Of a DNA stretch of 64,000 bases, positions 44,731-53,163 are shown in pieces (positions within the stretch are counted from its first letter, which is position 1; each line of letters opens with the position of its first letter). The DNA is taken from positions 124,001-188,000 of the forward strand of contig CAVZQZ010000009.1 in assembly GCA_963777565.1 (NCBI GenBank), given 5' to 3'. The notes under the pieces were generated by a model. That model searched no databases. It was not told the DNA's origin and saw only the letters and a program-made list of their open reading frames with translations. The position numbers and the translations under genes were made by a program. This stretch comes from CALMEC01 sp963777565. Its GTDB lineage: Bacteria; Actinomycetota; Thermoleophilia; Miltoncostaeales; Miltoncostaeaceae.

Positions 44731-45642
44731 CTACTGCAGGCGTGCGGCCTCCGCCATGCTCGCGAGCTTCTGGAGGGACTGGTGCTCCACCTGCCGGATC
44801 CGCTCGCGCGTGACGTTGAACATCCGCCCGAGCTCGTCGAGTGTGCGGGGCTTCTCACCACCGAGCCCGTAGCGAAGCTCGAGTACACGCCGCTCACGGT
44901 AGGAGAGCTGGTCGAGAAGGTCGCCGAGCGCCTCGTGGCGCAGCGCGGTCTCGGCGGCGGCCTCCGGCGCGATCGAGTTCTCGTCGGCCAGGAACCGCAC
45001 GAACTCGGCCTCTTCGTCCTCGCCGACCGGCTTCTCCAGCGACACGATGGGCTGAGCGCTGCGGAGGATGTCCTCGACCTCCTCCGGCGGTAGGCCGGTG
45101 GCCTCGCCGAGCTCCTCGACCGTGGGCTCGCGTCCGAGCTGCCCGATGAGCACTCGTTCGGCGCGGCTGATCTGGTTGAGCTTCTCCACGACGTGCACCG
45201 GGATCCGGATGGTGCGGCCCTTGTCGGCGAGTGCGCGGGTGACCGCCTGGCGAATCCACCACGTGGCGTATGTGGAGAACTTGAACCCGCGGCGCCAGTC
45301 GAACTTCTCGACCGCCCGCACCAGCCCGAGCGTGCCCTCCTGGATCAGGTCGAGGAACGGAAGCCCCCGCCCACGGTAGGCCTTCGCAATCGACACCACG
45401 AGCCGGAGGTTCGCCTCGACCATCTGGCGCTTCGCGTCGGGGTCGCCCGACTCGATCCGCTTGGCGAGGCTGACTTCCTGTGCGGCCGTGAGGAGCGGCA
45501 CCCTGCCAATGTCCTTGAGGAACAACTGGAGCGCATCGGTGGTCTGCTCGACGGCCGGGTGGTGACGACGGTTGCGCTCCGCCTCCTCGAGCTCGGCGGC
45601 GCGGGCTCGCGCCTCGATGACATCGACGATGTCGACGCCCAA
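44731..45642 (-). CDS. rpoD: Primary RNA polymerase sigma factor (start unresolved)
   Basis: A sigma-70 of the RpoD/HrdB type: region 1.2 (TDALQLFLKDIGRVPLL), regions 2.1-2.4 (MVEANLRLVVSIAKAY; GFKFSTYATWWIRQAVTRAL), region 3 and region 4 with VTRERIRQVEHQSLQKL. TTG 45,642 is the first usable start codon. However, the same frame stays open upstream to 45,883 and encodes a region 1.1 from about 45,795 (ELRALISRGQELGFLSVEEV), with no ATG, GTG or TTG in it. A GTG at 45,838 in the neighbouring frame would reach it with one extra base. The real protein is probably about 50-65 residues longer. Confidence 0.9.
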   Translation of the reverse strand: MGVDIVDVIEARARAAELEEAERNRRHHPAVEQTTDALQLFLKDIGRVPLLTAAQEVSLAKRIESGDPDAKRQMVEANLRLVVSIAKAYRGRGLPFLDLIQEGTLGLVRAVEKFDWRRGFKFSTYATWWIRQAVTRALADKGRTIRIPVHVVEKLNQISRAERVLIGQLGREPTVEELGEATGLPPEEVEDILRSAQPIVSLEKPVGEDEEAEFVRFLADENSIAPEAAAETALRHEALGDLLDQLSYRERRVLELRYGLGGEKPRTLDELGRMFNVTRERIRQVEHQSLQKLASMAEAARLQ

Positions 45643-45966
45643 CTCGTCGAGGTGTTGGTAGAGCTCCGCTTGGGCCGACGCGTCGAGGTTCAGGCTGTCG
45701 AATGCCTCGCCGACCTCCTCGACGCTGAGAAACCCAAGTTCCTGGCCTCGTGAGATGAGTGCCCGAAGCTCTCCTTCGTAGATCAGCTCTTGAAGTCCCG
45801 TCGCGTCCGTCCTTTGATCGATGTTTCTCGCCCCGCACGCAGCCGCCGCGGTCGCGCCACGAACCGACTTGCGCCGGCGAAGTCACCCAGATCCCGACGT
45901 CCCCCGCACTCCGAGTCGGTAGCCGACGCGGACATTCGGGACATCGCTCCGTCAACGAATTCGGGC
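45643..45966 (-). other. Sigma factor region 1.1 coding and leader with a 53-codon ORF
   Basis: The proximal part (45,643 to about 45,795) encodes region 1.1 in the sigma frame. The distal part is the leader from the promoter at 45,967. It holds an ATG-initiated ORF of 53 codons (45,944 down to 45,783) in another frame, whose TGA overlaps the CTG codon inside the region 1.1 segment. Whether it is translated is unknown. Confidence 0.45.
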
Positions 45967-45972
45967 AGTGTA
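45967..45972 (-). promoter_or_regulatory. Possible -10 box (TACACT) of the primary sigma factor gene
   Basis: TACACT on the minus strand would start a leader of about 130-160 nt before the region 1.1 coding. From here to 46,170 I see only the divergent promoter of the OmpA-domain gene (TAGGCT near 46,129). Confidence 0.4.
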
Positions 45973-46170
45973 GACCGCTTTCGTCTGTTCGTACAGGGTC
46001 TTGCGGCCCGAAACCGGCGAGAAACGGCTCACTCGGCGGGGAAAGTCCCTCCGGCCCACGCACGAGCGGATGCCGCACGATGCGGACGCAAAGGGACCGG
46101 CCCGGCGCGGGCCGGCCGGGGCTCGCTGTAGGCTTTTGTGCGTATCCATCGCGTCCGAAGGACAGTTGAC

Positions 46171-46725
46171 ATGGCGCAGGCACGACGTGAGGGCTCGGCG
46201 GCCGGACGTCCCGCGGGCTGGGTCGTGCTCCTGGGGTTGATCGTGTTGGCGCTGATCATCGCGGCGACGAGCAAGGGATGCGGCGACTCCGAGTCGAACT
46301 CGCCCGCGGCCCAGTCGCCCACGACGTCCACCGGCACCGTGACCGGCGCTGCCGCCGGGGTCGAGGTGATCGACCAGATCAACAACGAAATCACCAAATC
46401 CGGCGGCATCCAGTTCGTCACCGGCAAGGCCGACCTGGCAACTTCGAGCCGGGCGACCCTCGATCGGGTCGCCGCGATCCTCGCCACCAACGCCGCGGTG
46501 AAAGCCGAGGTGCGCGGGCACACCGACAGCCAGGGGGACGCGCAGAAGAACCTCGAGCTCAGCCAGCAGCGCGCACAGGCGGTCGTCGACTATCTCGTCC
46601 AGAAGGGCATCGTGGTGGCGCGTCTGACCGCGAAAGGCCTCGGTGAGACGGTTCCGATCGCGGATAACAACACCGAGGCCGGACGGGCCAAGAACCGCCG
46701 GGTGGAGTTCGCCATCGCGCCGTAG
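46171..46725 (+). CDS. Membrane-anchored OmpA-like domain protein
   Basis: A 184-residue protein with one membrane helix (about residues 17-36), a Ser/Thr-rich linker and an OmpA-like peptidoglycan-binding domain: QFVTGKADLATSSRATL, VRGHTDSQGD and LGETVPIADNNTEAGRAKNRRVEF, including the conserved Asp and Arg that bind diaminopimelate. It probably tethers the membrane to the wall. ATG 46,171 follows GAAGGACAG; an in-frame GTG at 46,138 has no such site. Confidence 0.87.
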   Translation: MAQARREGSAAGRPAGWVVLLGLIVLALIIAATSKGCGDSESNSPAAQSPTTSTGTVTGAAAGVEVIDQINNEITKSGGIQFVTGKADLATSSRATLDRVAAILATNAAVKAEVRGHTDSQGDAQKNLELSQQRAQAVVDYLVQKGIVVARLTAKGLGETVPIADNNTEAGRAKNRRVEFAIAP

Positions 46726-46731
46726 GCACCC

Positions 46732-47076
46732 GTGGCCTTCCTCGTCTCGCTGATCGTCGGCCTGGTCTTCCTCGACGGGGCCTCGCGCTGGCTTGTGATC
46801 ATCGCCGGCGCGTTGGTGGAGGTGGGGGAGGCCACCTTCATGCTCCGCTGGAGCCGACGCGCGCGGCCGGCAGTCGGCGTGGATGCGTTCGTCGGGCGGC
46901 GGGCCGTGGCGGCCACACGGTGCGCGCCGCACGGTCAGGTCCGCATCGACGGCGAGATCTGGGCCGCGCGGTGCGCCCAGGGCTGCGAAGCGGGGGAGGG
47001 CGTCACCGTGACCGGAGTCGAGGGCCTCACCCTGACCGTGCGACGCGACCCGCCGCAAACCGAACAGGTGCCATGA
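46732..47076 (+). CDS. NfeD-like protein
   Basis: A 114-residue protein with two N-terminal membrane helices (about residues 1-36) and a soluble OB-fold (VGRRAVAATRCAPHGQVRIDG ... VTGVEGLTLTVRR) typical of short NfeD proteins. These usually accompany stomatin/SPFH proteins; none is seen here. GTG start six bases after the OmpA-domain gene. Confidence 0.82.
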   Translation: MAFLVSLIVGLVFLDGASRWLVIIAGALVEVGEATFMLRWSRRARPAVGVDAFVGRRAVAATRCAPHGQVRIDGEIWAARCAQGCEAGEGVTVTGVEGLTLTVRRDPPQTEQVP

Positions 47077-47097
47077 CCGGGTGGATGGTGGTCCACA

Positions 47098-48504
47098 ATG
47101 GACCTCGGAATGCCTGAGACGGTCACAGCGCCCCTCCCGCCCGTCGACGGGTCTCCCAGATCCTCGGCGGGCCGGTGGCGGCGCAGATCGGTCGCATTCG
47201 TCGTCGGGCTGGTGCTCGCGGACTCCTCCGTGGTCATCCTCGCGCTCCCGGCGATCTATCGGGAGTTTGGCGCGCAGGTCTCCGAGGTTGCGTGGGTCAT
47301 CACGTCGTTCAACCTCGCGTTGGCGGTGGCCGCCGTGCCCGCGGCCGCCCTGGTGCCGCGGATCGGGGCGGAGCGGATCTGCGTCGGCGGCCTCATCGGG
47401 TTCGCGGCGGCGTCGCTGACATGCGCGCTCGCGCCCTCCTTGCCGGTGTTGATCGGCGCGCGCTTCGTGCAGGGCATGGCGGGCGCCGCCGCGGTGTGCG
47501 CGGCCCTGGAAATCTTGCCGGCGGTGACGGGAGGCGAGCGCAATGCAGCGCGCGCATGGGCTGCCGCCGGCGTGGCGGGCGCGGCGCTCGGCCCGGCGAT
47601 CGGCGGGCTCCTGACGGAGATCTTTTCATGGCAGACGATCTTCATCGTGCAGGTCCCGTTGGCCCTGGCGCCCGTGGGGCTGATCGGCCTCCGCGTGACC
47701 CGCACTCGGCCAGAGCCCGCGGGTCGCCCGCATCTGGCCGCGAACGCAGCGCTCGCCCTGCTGTCGGCAGGGCTCACCGCTGCGCTGTTCCTTCTCGTGC
47801 TGCTCCTGATCGAGGGGTGGCGCATGTCGCCGATCGCGGCGGCGGTCGTGGTGTCCGTGCTGCCCGCGGCCTCGATCATCACCGCCCCGTTCGAGGGCCA
47901 CCTGCTGCCGGTCCGGGTGCGGGTGGCGGCAGGCGCGATCGTGGGGGCCGGGGGGCTGGCCGCCCTCGGGCTCATGCCAGGATCGGGATGGTGGTGGACG
48001 GTGCCCGCCCAGGTGCTCGTGGGGATCGGGCTCGCCCTGGCGCTGGGAGGCCTCACGGACGCGGCGCTCGCGGGACGTTCCCGTGTGGCGCTGCACGGCG
48101 GCGTCACGATCGCGTCGCGTCACGCCGGCATCGTGCTCGGGCTGGTGCTGCTGACACCGGTGTTCGTGGGAGATCTCGACCGGCAGCGCGACCGCGCGGA
48201 GAAGCGCGGCGTGGAGCTGGTGCTCGACTCGCGGATCGCGCCGACGACGAAGCTGGCACTCGCGAACGTGCTCGTGGAGGACGTCCGCCGTGAGCCGGGA
48301 CGGCTTCCGGACATCACCAGTTCGTTCGCGAAGGTGAAGCCGGACCCGGGCGACCGAGCGGCCTACCGGGCCCTCGCCGTGCGCCTGGACGGAGAGCTCG
48401 ACCGGGCGGCGACGAGTTCCTTCTCCCGCTCGTTTCTGTTCGCCGCGCTTCTCGCCGTCCTGGGGCTCATCCCCGTGGCGATGTCACGCGAGGTGCGCCT
48501 GTGA
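47098..48504 (+). CDS. MFS transporter (drug:H+ antiporter-2-like)
   Basis: A 468-residue permease with about 12-14 membrane helices. The N-terminal half matches DHA2-type proteins (ALPAIYREFGAQVSEVAWVI; ARFVQGMAGAAAVCAALEI; AGAALGPAIGGLLTEIFSW, motif C-like). An unusual soluble insert of about 90 residues (about 360-445, charged) precedes the last helix. The substrate is unknown. ATG 47,098 is used; ATG 47,110 is equally possible. The stop overlaps the next start. Confidence 0.87.
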   Translation: MDLGMPETVTAPLPPVDGSPRSSAGRWRRRSVAFVVGLVLADSSVVILALPAIYREFGAQVSEVAWVITSFNLALAVAAVPAAALVPRIGAERICVGGLIGFAAASLTCALAPSLPVLIGARFVQGMAGAAAVCAALEILPAVTGGERNAARAWAAAGVAGAALGPAIGGLLTEIFSWQTIFIVQVPLALAPVGLIGLRVTRTRPEPAGRPHLAANAALALLSAGLTAALFLLVLLLIEGWRMSPIAAAVVVSVLPAASIITAPFEGHLLPVRVRVAAGAIVGAGGLAALGLMPGSGWWWTVPAQVLVGIGLALALGGLTDAALAGRSRVALHGGVTIASRHAGIVLGLVLLTPVFVGDLDRQRDRAEKRGVELVLDSRIAPTTKLALANVLVEDVRREPGRLPDITSSFAKVKPDPGDRAAYRALAVRLDGELDRAATSSFSRSFLFAALLAVLGLIPVAMSREVRL

Positions 48505-48947
48505 GGCCCGCGTGGATCCTGGCGAGCGCACTGGCGCTCGGCGCGGGTGTTCCCGGCACCTATCTCGCGCTTGGCGGCGGGTCGTACACCACCCCTGCGG
48601 TCGCCGACCCCTGCGTGACGCGGGAGTGGCGCAACCCGGACGGACTCGAGCGCGTGGCCGAGCAGATCGTCCTGTCGAGCCTGGATGGCGCCGCCTGCGA
48701 CCTCCACGTATCACGGGAGGAACTGGTGCTGGCGCTCGCGACCAACGAGTCACGCGCACGGTTCGCGCGGGAGCACGGCATCGACGACGGCGCGCTGGAA
48801 GAGGCGGTGCGACGCGGACTCGTCCGGGCCGTGGACGACGCGGAGGAGGCCAAGGCACTGCGTGGGTGGCAGGCCGACATCCTCCGGGCTGCGGCGTCGC
48901 GCGTACCCGTCGACGAACTCCTGGACCTGGTGCAGCGCTTTCGCTGA
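48501..48947 (+). CDS. Uncharacterised exported protein downstream of the MFS gene
   Basis: A 148-residue protein with an N-terminal signal or anchor (WILASALALGAGVPGTYLAL) and a helical, acidic outer part with two Cys (DPCVTREW and GAACDLHV) that could form a disulfide. I do not recognise a family. The GTG shares four bases with the MFS stop, so the two are coupled and may work together. Confidence 0.7.
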   Translation: MRPAWILASALALGAGVPGTYLALGGGSYTTPAVADPCVTREWRNPDGLERVAEQIVLSSLDGAACDLHVSREELVLALATNESRARFAREHGIDDGALEEAVRRGLVRAVDDAEEAKALRGWQADILRAAASRVPVDELLDLVQRFR

Positions 48948-49009
48948 GAGAGGGCGGTGCCGGAGTTATGTCGTGAGCGGGCGCGGCGGGGCGTCCCGCC
49001 CCGACGTCG

Positions 49010-49200
49010 AGCTGTTCTGCCAGGCTCGACGTCGTGCCAGCTCCCGAACCTCCACCCGGCCTCGCGCACCGTTTTAACCGAGACGAACCCGAAGGCGCGG
49101 TGCAGGGCGACGCTCGCATCGTTCGGGAGGGTGATCCCGCCGATGACGGAGCGGAATCCCCGGCTCATGAGTTTGGCCGCCTTGGCGTATCCGACGACCT
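49010..49200 (-). pseudogene. C-terminal remnant of a GNAT N-acetyltransferase
   Basis: The minus strand encodes GYAKAAKLMSRGFRSVIGGI, then LPNDASVALHRAFGFVSVKT and FGSWHDVE. This is the acetyl-CoA-binding C-terminal part of phosphinothricin-type GNAT acetyltransferases. A stop lies just upstream (about 49,203), the N-terminal half with the first helices is absent, and the sequence degenerates after WHDVE. It looks like a decayed gene. Confidence 0.65.
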
Positions 49201-49261
49201 ATCAAGAAAATCGACGTGTTGAGCCCGATCAGCAGGGCGCAAACGCACGCAAACTGCAGTT

Positions 49262-49372
49262 ATGTCGTTTGATCGGCCGGAAACGGACACCACCCCGCGC
49301 CCGTTCGTGCTGTCCGGACTCGTCGGACTCACGGTCACCGTCGGAGCCGTCCTGGCGCTCATCACCGCCTGA
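49262..49372 (+). CDS. Possible 36-residue membrane protein
   Basis: A short frame starting MSFDRPETDTTPRPF, followed by a single hydrophobic helix of about 20 residues that ends at the stop. Such one-helix proteins are easily missed. A CAAACT element lies six bases before the ATG, in the leaderless spacing. No family is recognised, so this is uncertain. The rest of the 484-base stretch 48,948-49,431 holds only the acetyltransferase remnant. Confidence 0.35.
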   Translation: MSFDRPETDTTPRPFVLSGLVGLTVTVGAVLALITA

Positions 49373-49431
49373 CTCCTTCAGCCCGGCAGTTTGCATCTAC
49401 GCGCGAGGTCCCGCGCGCCCGGCCTCGGCGA

Positions 49432-50730
49432 TCACAGGTCCAGCAGTCGCCGTTCGAGTTCCGCGCGCTCGACGGCGTTGGTGCTGAGTGTGACTGCCCG
49501 CCGGTACGCGTCGGCGGCGCCGGATCGATCGCCCGCCAGCCGCAGCAGCTCCGCATGCGCCGCGTGGAACGGCTGGTAGCCGTCGAGCGCTCCGCTCTGG
49601 GCGAGCGGCTGGAGGAGCTCGAGCCCGGCGTGCGGTCCCGAGGCGAACCCTACGGCCACGGCGCGGTTGACTTCGACGACCGGTGACGGAGCGATCCGCG
49701 CGAGCGCCTCGTAGAGCGCGGCGATCTGCGTCCAGTCGGTGTCCCGCGACGTCCGCGCCTGCACGTGCAGCGCAGCGATCGCGGCCTGCACCTGGTACGG
49801 GCCCGGTCGGCCTCGCCGTCCGGCCGCGTCGAGCGCGCCGAGCCCCTCACGCAACCTCCCGGCATCCCACCCCGACCGGTCCTGCCGGTCCAGCGGCACG
49901 TAGCCCCCGAGGCTGTCGACGCGCGCGCCACGACGGGCATCGTGCAGCAGCATCAGCGCCAGCAGGCCGTGGACCTCCGCTTCGTCGGGCATCAAGCCCA
50001 CGAGCAGCCTCCCGAGGCGGATGGCCTCGGTGCACAGTTCGCCGCGCACGAGGCGGTCTCCCCCCGTGGCCGCGTACCCCTCGTTGAAGATCAGGTAGAC
50101 GACCGACAGCACCCCCGCCAGCCGGTCCGGCAGCACGTCGTCGGACGGCACCCGGTACGGGATGTGGGCGTCGGCGATCTTCCGCTGGGCGCGCACGAGC
50201 CGCTGCGCCATCGTCGATTCTGTGACGAGGTATGCCCGGGCGATCTCGCCGGTTGTGAGTCCGCCGAGGGTCTTCAGGGTGAGCGCCACGCGGGCCGGCA
50301 TCGCGAGCGCGGGATGGCAGCAGGTGAAGATGAGCCGCAGGCGGTCGTCGGCCACGGCGTCGTCCGACTCCCCGCGGTGCTCCTGAGCATCGAGGCGCGC
50401 GAGTTCGGCGAGCCGGGCGGTTCGATCCGCGGTCGCCCGCTCGCGGCGAAGCCTGTCGATCGCGCGGCGCCGGGCCGTGACCGTGATCCACGCGCCCGGC
50501 TTCGCGGGCACTCCGTCACGCGGCCATGTGGCGATTGCCGCCGCGAACGCGTCCTGCAGGGCGTCCTCGGCAAACTGGAAGTCCCCGACGTGGCGGATGA
50601 GCGTCGCCAGCACCGCCGAGCGCTCCTCCCGGAAGGCGCGCTCGGCGGCTGCGGTCGGGTCCGGCGGGCCGGGATGACCTGAGTCGCGGGCGCTCAGGTT
50701 ATGCCGCCACCTGCCGGTCGATCTTGCCAC
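49432..50730 (-). CDS. ECF sigma factor with C-terminal extension (ECF42-like), copy 1
   Basis: About 430 residues. The N-terminal half is a sigma-70 region 2 (DFQFAEDALQDAFAAAIATW; GAWITVTARRRAIDRLRR) and region 4 (LTTGEIARAYLVTESTMAQR). The second half is the long DUF6596/TPR-like extension (VLSVVYLIFNEGY; PYQVQAAIAALHVQA). Group ECF42 factors have this extension, lack an anti-sigma factor and are linked to DGPF-motif proteins, one of which is encoded upstream. GTG 50,730 is the nearest start to region 2 but adds about 20 non-conserved residues, so the exact start is open. Confidence 0.85.
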   Translation of the reverse strand: MARSTGRWRHNLSARDSGHPGPPDPTAAAERAFREERSAVLATLIRHVGDFQFAEDALQDAFAAAIATWPRDGVPAKPGAWITVTARRRAIDRLRRERATADRTARLAELARLDAQEHRGESDDAVADDRLRLIFTCCHPALAMPARVALTLKTLGGLTTGEIARAYLVTESTMAQRLVRAQRKIADAHIPYRVPSDDVLPDRLAGVLSVVYLIFNEGYAATGGDRLVRGELCTEAIRLGRLLVGLMPDEAEVHGLLALMLLHDARRGARVDSLGGYVPLDRQDRSGWDAGRLREGLGALDAAGRRGRPGPYQVQAAIAALHVQARTSRDTDWTQIAALYEALARIAPSPVVEVNRAVAVGFASGPHAGLELLQPLAQSGALDGYQPFHAAHAELLRLAGDRSGAADAYRRAVTLSTNAVERAELERRLLDL

Positions 50731-50800
50731 GGCAGTCGTCGACGTATTCCTTGGTGTAGGTGTTGACGCAGAGAATCTTGGCCTCCTTTGACGTGTCATA
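50699..50800 (-). other. Possible remnant or small ORF before the ECF gene
   Basis: In a frame different from the sigma gene the minus strand reads KEAKILCVNTYTKEYVDDC then RGKIDRQVAA and a stop at 50,699. Codon third positions are strongly GC, as in real genes of this window. No ATG/GTG/TTG start is visible, so it may be the end of a broken gene or a short coupled ORF. Confidence 0.3.
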
Positions 50801-50858
50801 TCCGGCGGCGCCCGGCCCGGGCGACTCCAGCGTACGACGCCGTCACCGCCCGCGCGCG

Positions 50859-51200
50859 TCAGCCCCAGACCGGACGCACCTCCACCGACCCGTATGTCGC
50901 GCTCGGGATGCGCGCGGCCCATTCCAGGGCGACGTCGAGGTCCGCAGCGTCGATCAGGAAGAACCCGCCGAGGTACTCCTTCGTCTCGGCGAACGGCCCG
51001 TCGGTGACCTGGGTCTCGTCGTTTCGCACCCGCACGGTCGTGGCGGCCTCGACCCCCTGCAGTCCGTGATTGGCCACGAAGAGCCCGGCCGCCTGGAGCG
51101 CCTGCAAGTACGCCATCCATCGCTCGTGCTCCTCGGCCATCTCCTCGGGTGCCGGCCCTCGGTCAACGGGGTGGTACATCAAGAGCATGTATCTCGGCAT
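50859..51200 (-). CDS. YCII/DGPF-motif protein, copy 1
   Basis: A 113-residue YCII-related protein. The DGPF motif is complete (VTDGPFAETKEYLGGFFLI) and the start is the typical MPRYMLLMYHP. Proteins of this kind are the constant neighbours of ECF42 sigma factors; their own activity is unknown. It is upstream of, and in the same direction as, ECF copy 1. Confidence 0.9.
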   Translation of the reverse strand: MPRYMLLMYHPVDRGPAPEEMAEEHERWMAYLQALQAAGLFVANHGLQGVEAATTVRVRNDETQVTDGPFAETKEYLGGFFLIDAADLDVALEWAARIPSATYGSVEVRPVWG

Positions 51201-51500
51201 CGGATCTCCCTCATCGGATTGCTCGCCGCACGATTGCGGCCTCGTCATACCGACGCCGCAGCATCGCCGATTTCGACAGTCCACCCCCCGGTCGTCGGAC
51301 AGAGGCACCGCGGGCCTCGCCGGGCTCTGAGCGGCCATCGAGCGGAGGCCGCTCAGCGCCCCGTCTGTGGCCACCCGAAGAACCGGTCCGACTCGGCGGC
51401 GATAGATTCGTCCCGGGCTGTCGATTGCGTCCGATGGCGTTCGTGTAGAGGGTGAGACAGGGCCGACACCGGGTCGGCCCGCAGCGCGAGGAGCAACGAG
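51201..51500. other. Divergent intergenic region between the two DGPF genes
   Basis: 300 bases with no gene. It must contain the promoters of both modules. I see a ribosome site GAGGAGC before 51,501 but no clear -35/-10 pair or repeated ECF-type promoter motif. Confidence 0.5.
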
Positions 51501-51857
51501 ATGAGCCAGTACCTGCTGTCGGTCCACATGGTCGAGGGCGCCCCCGAGCCGTCCGCCGAGCAGATGCAGCGCCTCTACCGTCAGGTCGACGAGCTCAACG
51601 ACGAGATCAGGGCGGCCGGCGCCTGGGTGTTCGCGGGGGGCCTGCACCCCGCCTCCACCGCCACGGTCGTGCGCGAGCAGAACGGCGACATCCTCGTGAC
51701 GGACGGTCCCTTCGCCGAGGCGAAGGAGCAGCTCGGTGGCTTTTGGATCATCGAGGCCGCCGATCTCGACGTCGCGCTCGCCTGGGCCAAGAAGGCCACG
51801 GTCGCCTGCGAGGGCCCGGTCGAGGTGCGCCCCTTCCAGGACATGCCGGAGGGCTGA
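51501..51857 (+). CDS. YCII/DGPF-motif protein, copy 2
   Basis: A 118-residue YCII-related protein with ILVTDGPFAEAKEQLGGFWI, the same motif as copy 1, and MSQYLLSVHMVEG at the start. The sequence differs widely from copy 1 outside the motif, so the pair is an old duplication or separate acquisition. ATG after GAGGAGC. The ECF copy 2 GTG lies five bases after its stop. Confidence 0.9.
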   Translation: MSQYLLSVHMVEGAPEPSAEQMQRLYRQVDELNDEIRAAGAWVFAGGLHPASTATVVREQNGDILVTDGPFAEAKEQLGGFWIIEAADLDVALAWAKKATVACEGPVEVRPFQDMPEG

Positions 51858-51862
51858 CCGAC

Positions 51863-53116
51863 GTGACCTCGGACGTGGACGTCGGCCGGGTCTTCCGTGA
51901 GGAGCACGGCCGGGCGATCGCGAGCCTGGTACGCGTCTTCGGCGACATCGACCTCGCCGAAGATGCCGTCCAGGACGCCTTCGAGATCGCCTTGCGGCGT
52001 TGGCCGGAGACCGGGATCCCACCGAGTCCTGCCGGGTGGATCATCACGACCGCCCGCAACCGCGCGATCGACTGGCTCCGGCGCGAATCGTCGCGCCACG
52101 ATCGGCACGTCCAGGCCGCCCTGGTGCACGCGAGCATGGAAGACGATCCGTTCGACCCGCAAACCCTCGTCGACGACCAGCTTCGGCTGATCTTCACGTG
52201 CTGCCACCCCGCGCTCGCGACCAGCGCCCAGGTGGCCCTGACGCTCCGCCTCGTCGGGGGGCTCCAGACCGACGAGATCGCGCGGGCGTTCCTCCTGCCC
52301 GAGCCGACGATGGCGCAGCGGCTCGTCCGTGCGAAGAACAAGATCCGTGCCGCCAACATCCCCTACCGCGTCCCCGACGACGCCGAGCTAGCGGATCGGC
52401 TCCGGCCGGTGCTCGCGGTCATCTACCTCGTGTTCAACGAAGGGCACGTCGCATCAGCGGGCGGGCAGCTCACCCGCGACGACCTGAGCGGCGAGGCGAT
52501 CCGGCTCGCGCGTTTGCTTGTGTCGCTCATGCCCGACGAGCCGGAGGCCGAGGGCCTCCTCGGGCTGATGCTGCTCGCCCAGGCGCGCCAGCCGGCGCGG
52601 GCAACCCTAGCCGGCGATCTCATCCGCCTCGCCGACCAGGATCGACGCGCCTGGGACCGCGATCTCATCGCCGAGGGGCACGCCATCGTTCGCGCCTGCC
52701 TGCGCCGCGGGCACCCCGGCCCCTACCAGATCCAGGCGGCCATCCAGGCCGTCCACACCGACGCGCCAACCGCAGCCGACACCGACTGGGCGCAGATCCT
52801 CGCGCTCTACGACCAGCTCGTGACGTTCCACTCCACGCCCGTCGTCGCGCTCAACCGGGCCATCGCCCTCGCCGAACTCGAGGGACCCGCCGCCGCGCTG
52901 GCCGTGGTGGAGGAACTGGATCTGGACGGCTACCACCTCCTGCACGCCGCACGGGCCGACTTCCTCGAGCGGCTCGGCCGAAACGGCGACGCGTGGCAGG
53001 CCTACGGTCGGGCGATCGAGCTCGCCGGCAACGACGTCGAACGCCGGTCGCTGCGCACCCGTCAGGACGCGCTCGCCGTCCATCCGGCCTCGCCATCCGC
53101 CGAGTCCGGCCCCTGA
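51863..53116 (+). CDS. ECF sigma factor with C-terminal extension (ECF42-like), copy 2
   Basis: A 417-residue protein with the same plan as copy 1: region 2 (DIDLAEDAVQDAFEIALRRW; GWIITTARNRAIDWLRRE), region 4 (LQTDEIARAFLLPEPTMAQR) and the DUF6596/TPR-like extension (VLAVIYLVFNEGH; GPYQIQAAIQAVHTDA). The GTG 51,863 start is fixed by the tight spacing to the DGPF gene. It is transcribed divergently from the copy 1 module. Confidence 0.9.
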   Translation: MTSDVDVGRVFREEHGRAIASLVRVFGDIDLAEDAVQDAFEIALRRWPETGIPPSPAGWIITTARNRAIDWLRRESSRHDRHVQAALVHASMEDDPFDPQTLVDDQLRLIFTCCHPALATSAQVALTLRLVGGLQTDEIARAFLLPEPTMAQRLVRAKNKIRAANIPYRVPDDAELADRLRPVLAVIYLVFNEGHVASAGGQLTRDDLSGEAIRLARLLVSLMPDEPEAEGLLGLMLLAQARQPARATLAGDLIRLADQDRRAWDRDLIAEGHAIVRACLRRGHPGPYQIQAAIQAVHTDAPTAADTDWAQILALYDQLVTFHSTPVVALNRAIALAELEGPAAALAVVEELDLDGYHLLHAARADFLERLGRNGDAWQAYGRAIELAGNDVERRSLRTRQDALAVHPASPSAESGP

Positions 53117-53163
53117 CGCAACCACCGGACTGGCCCGACCTGCGACCCAGGTCACACAACGTA

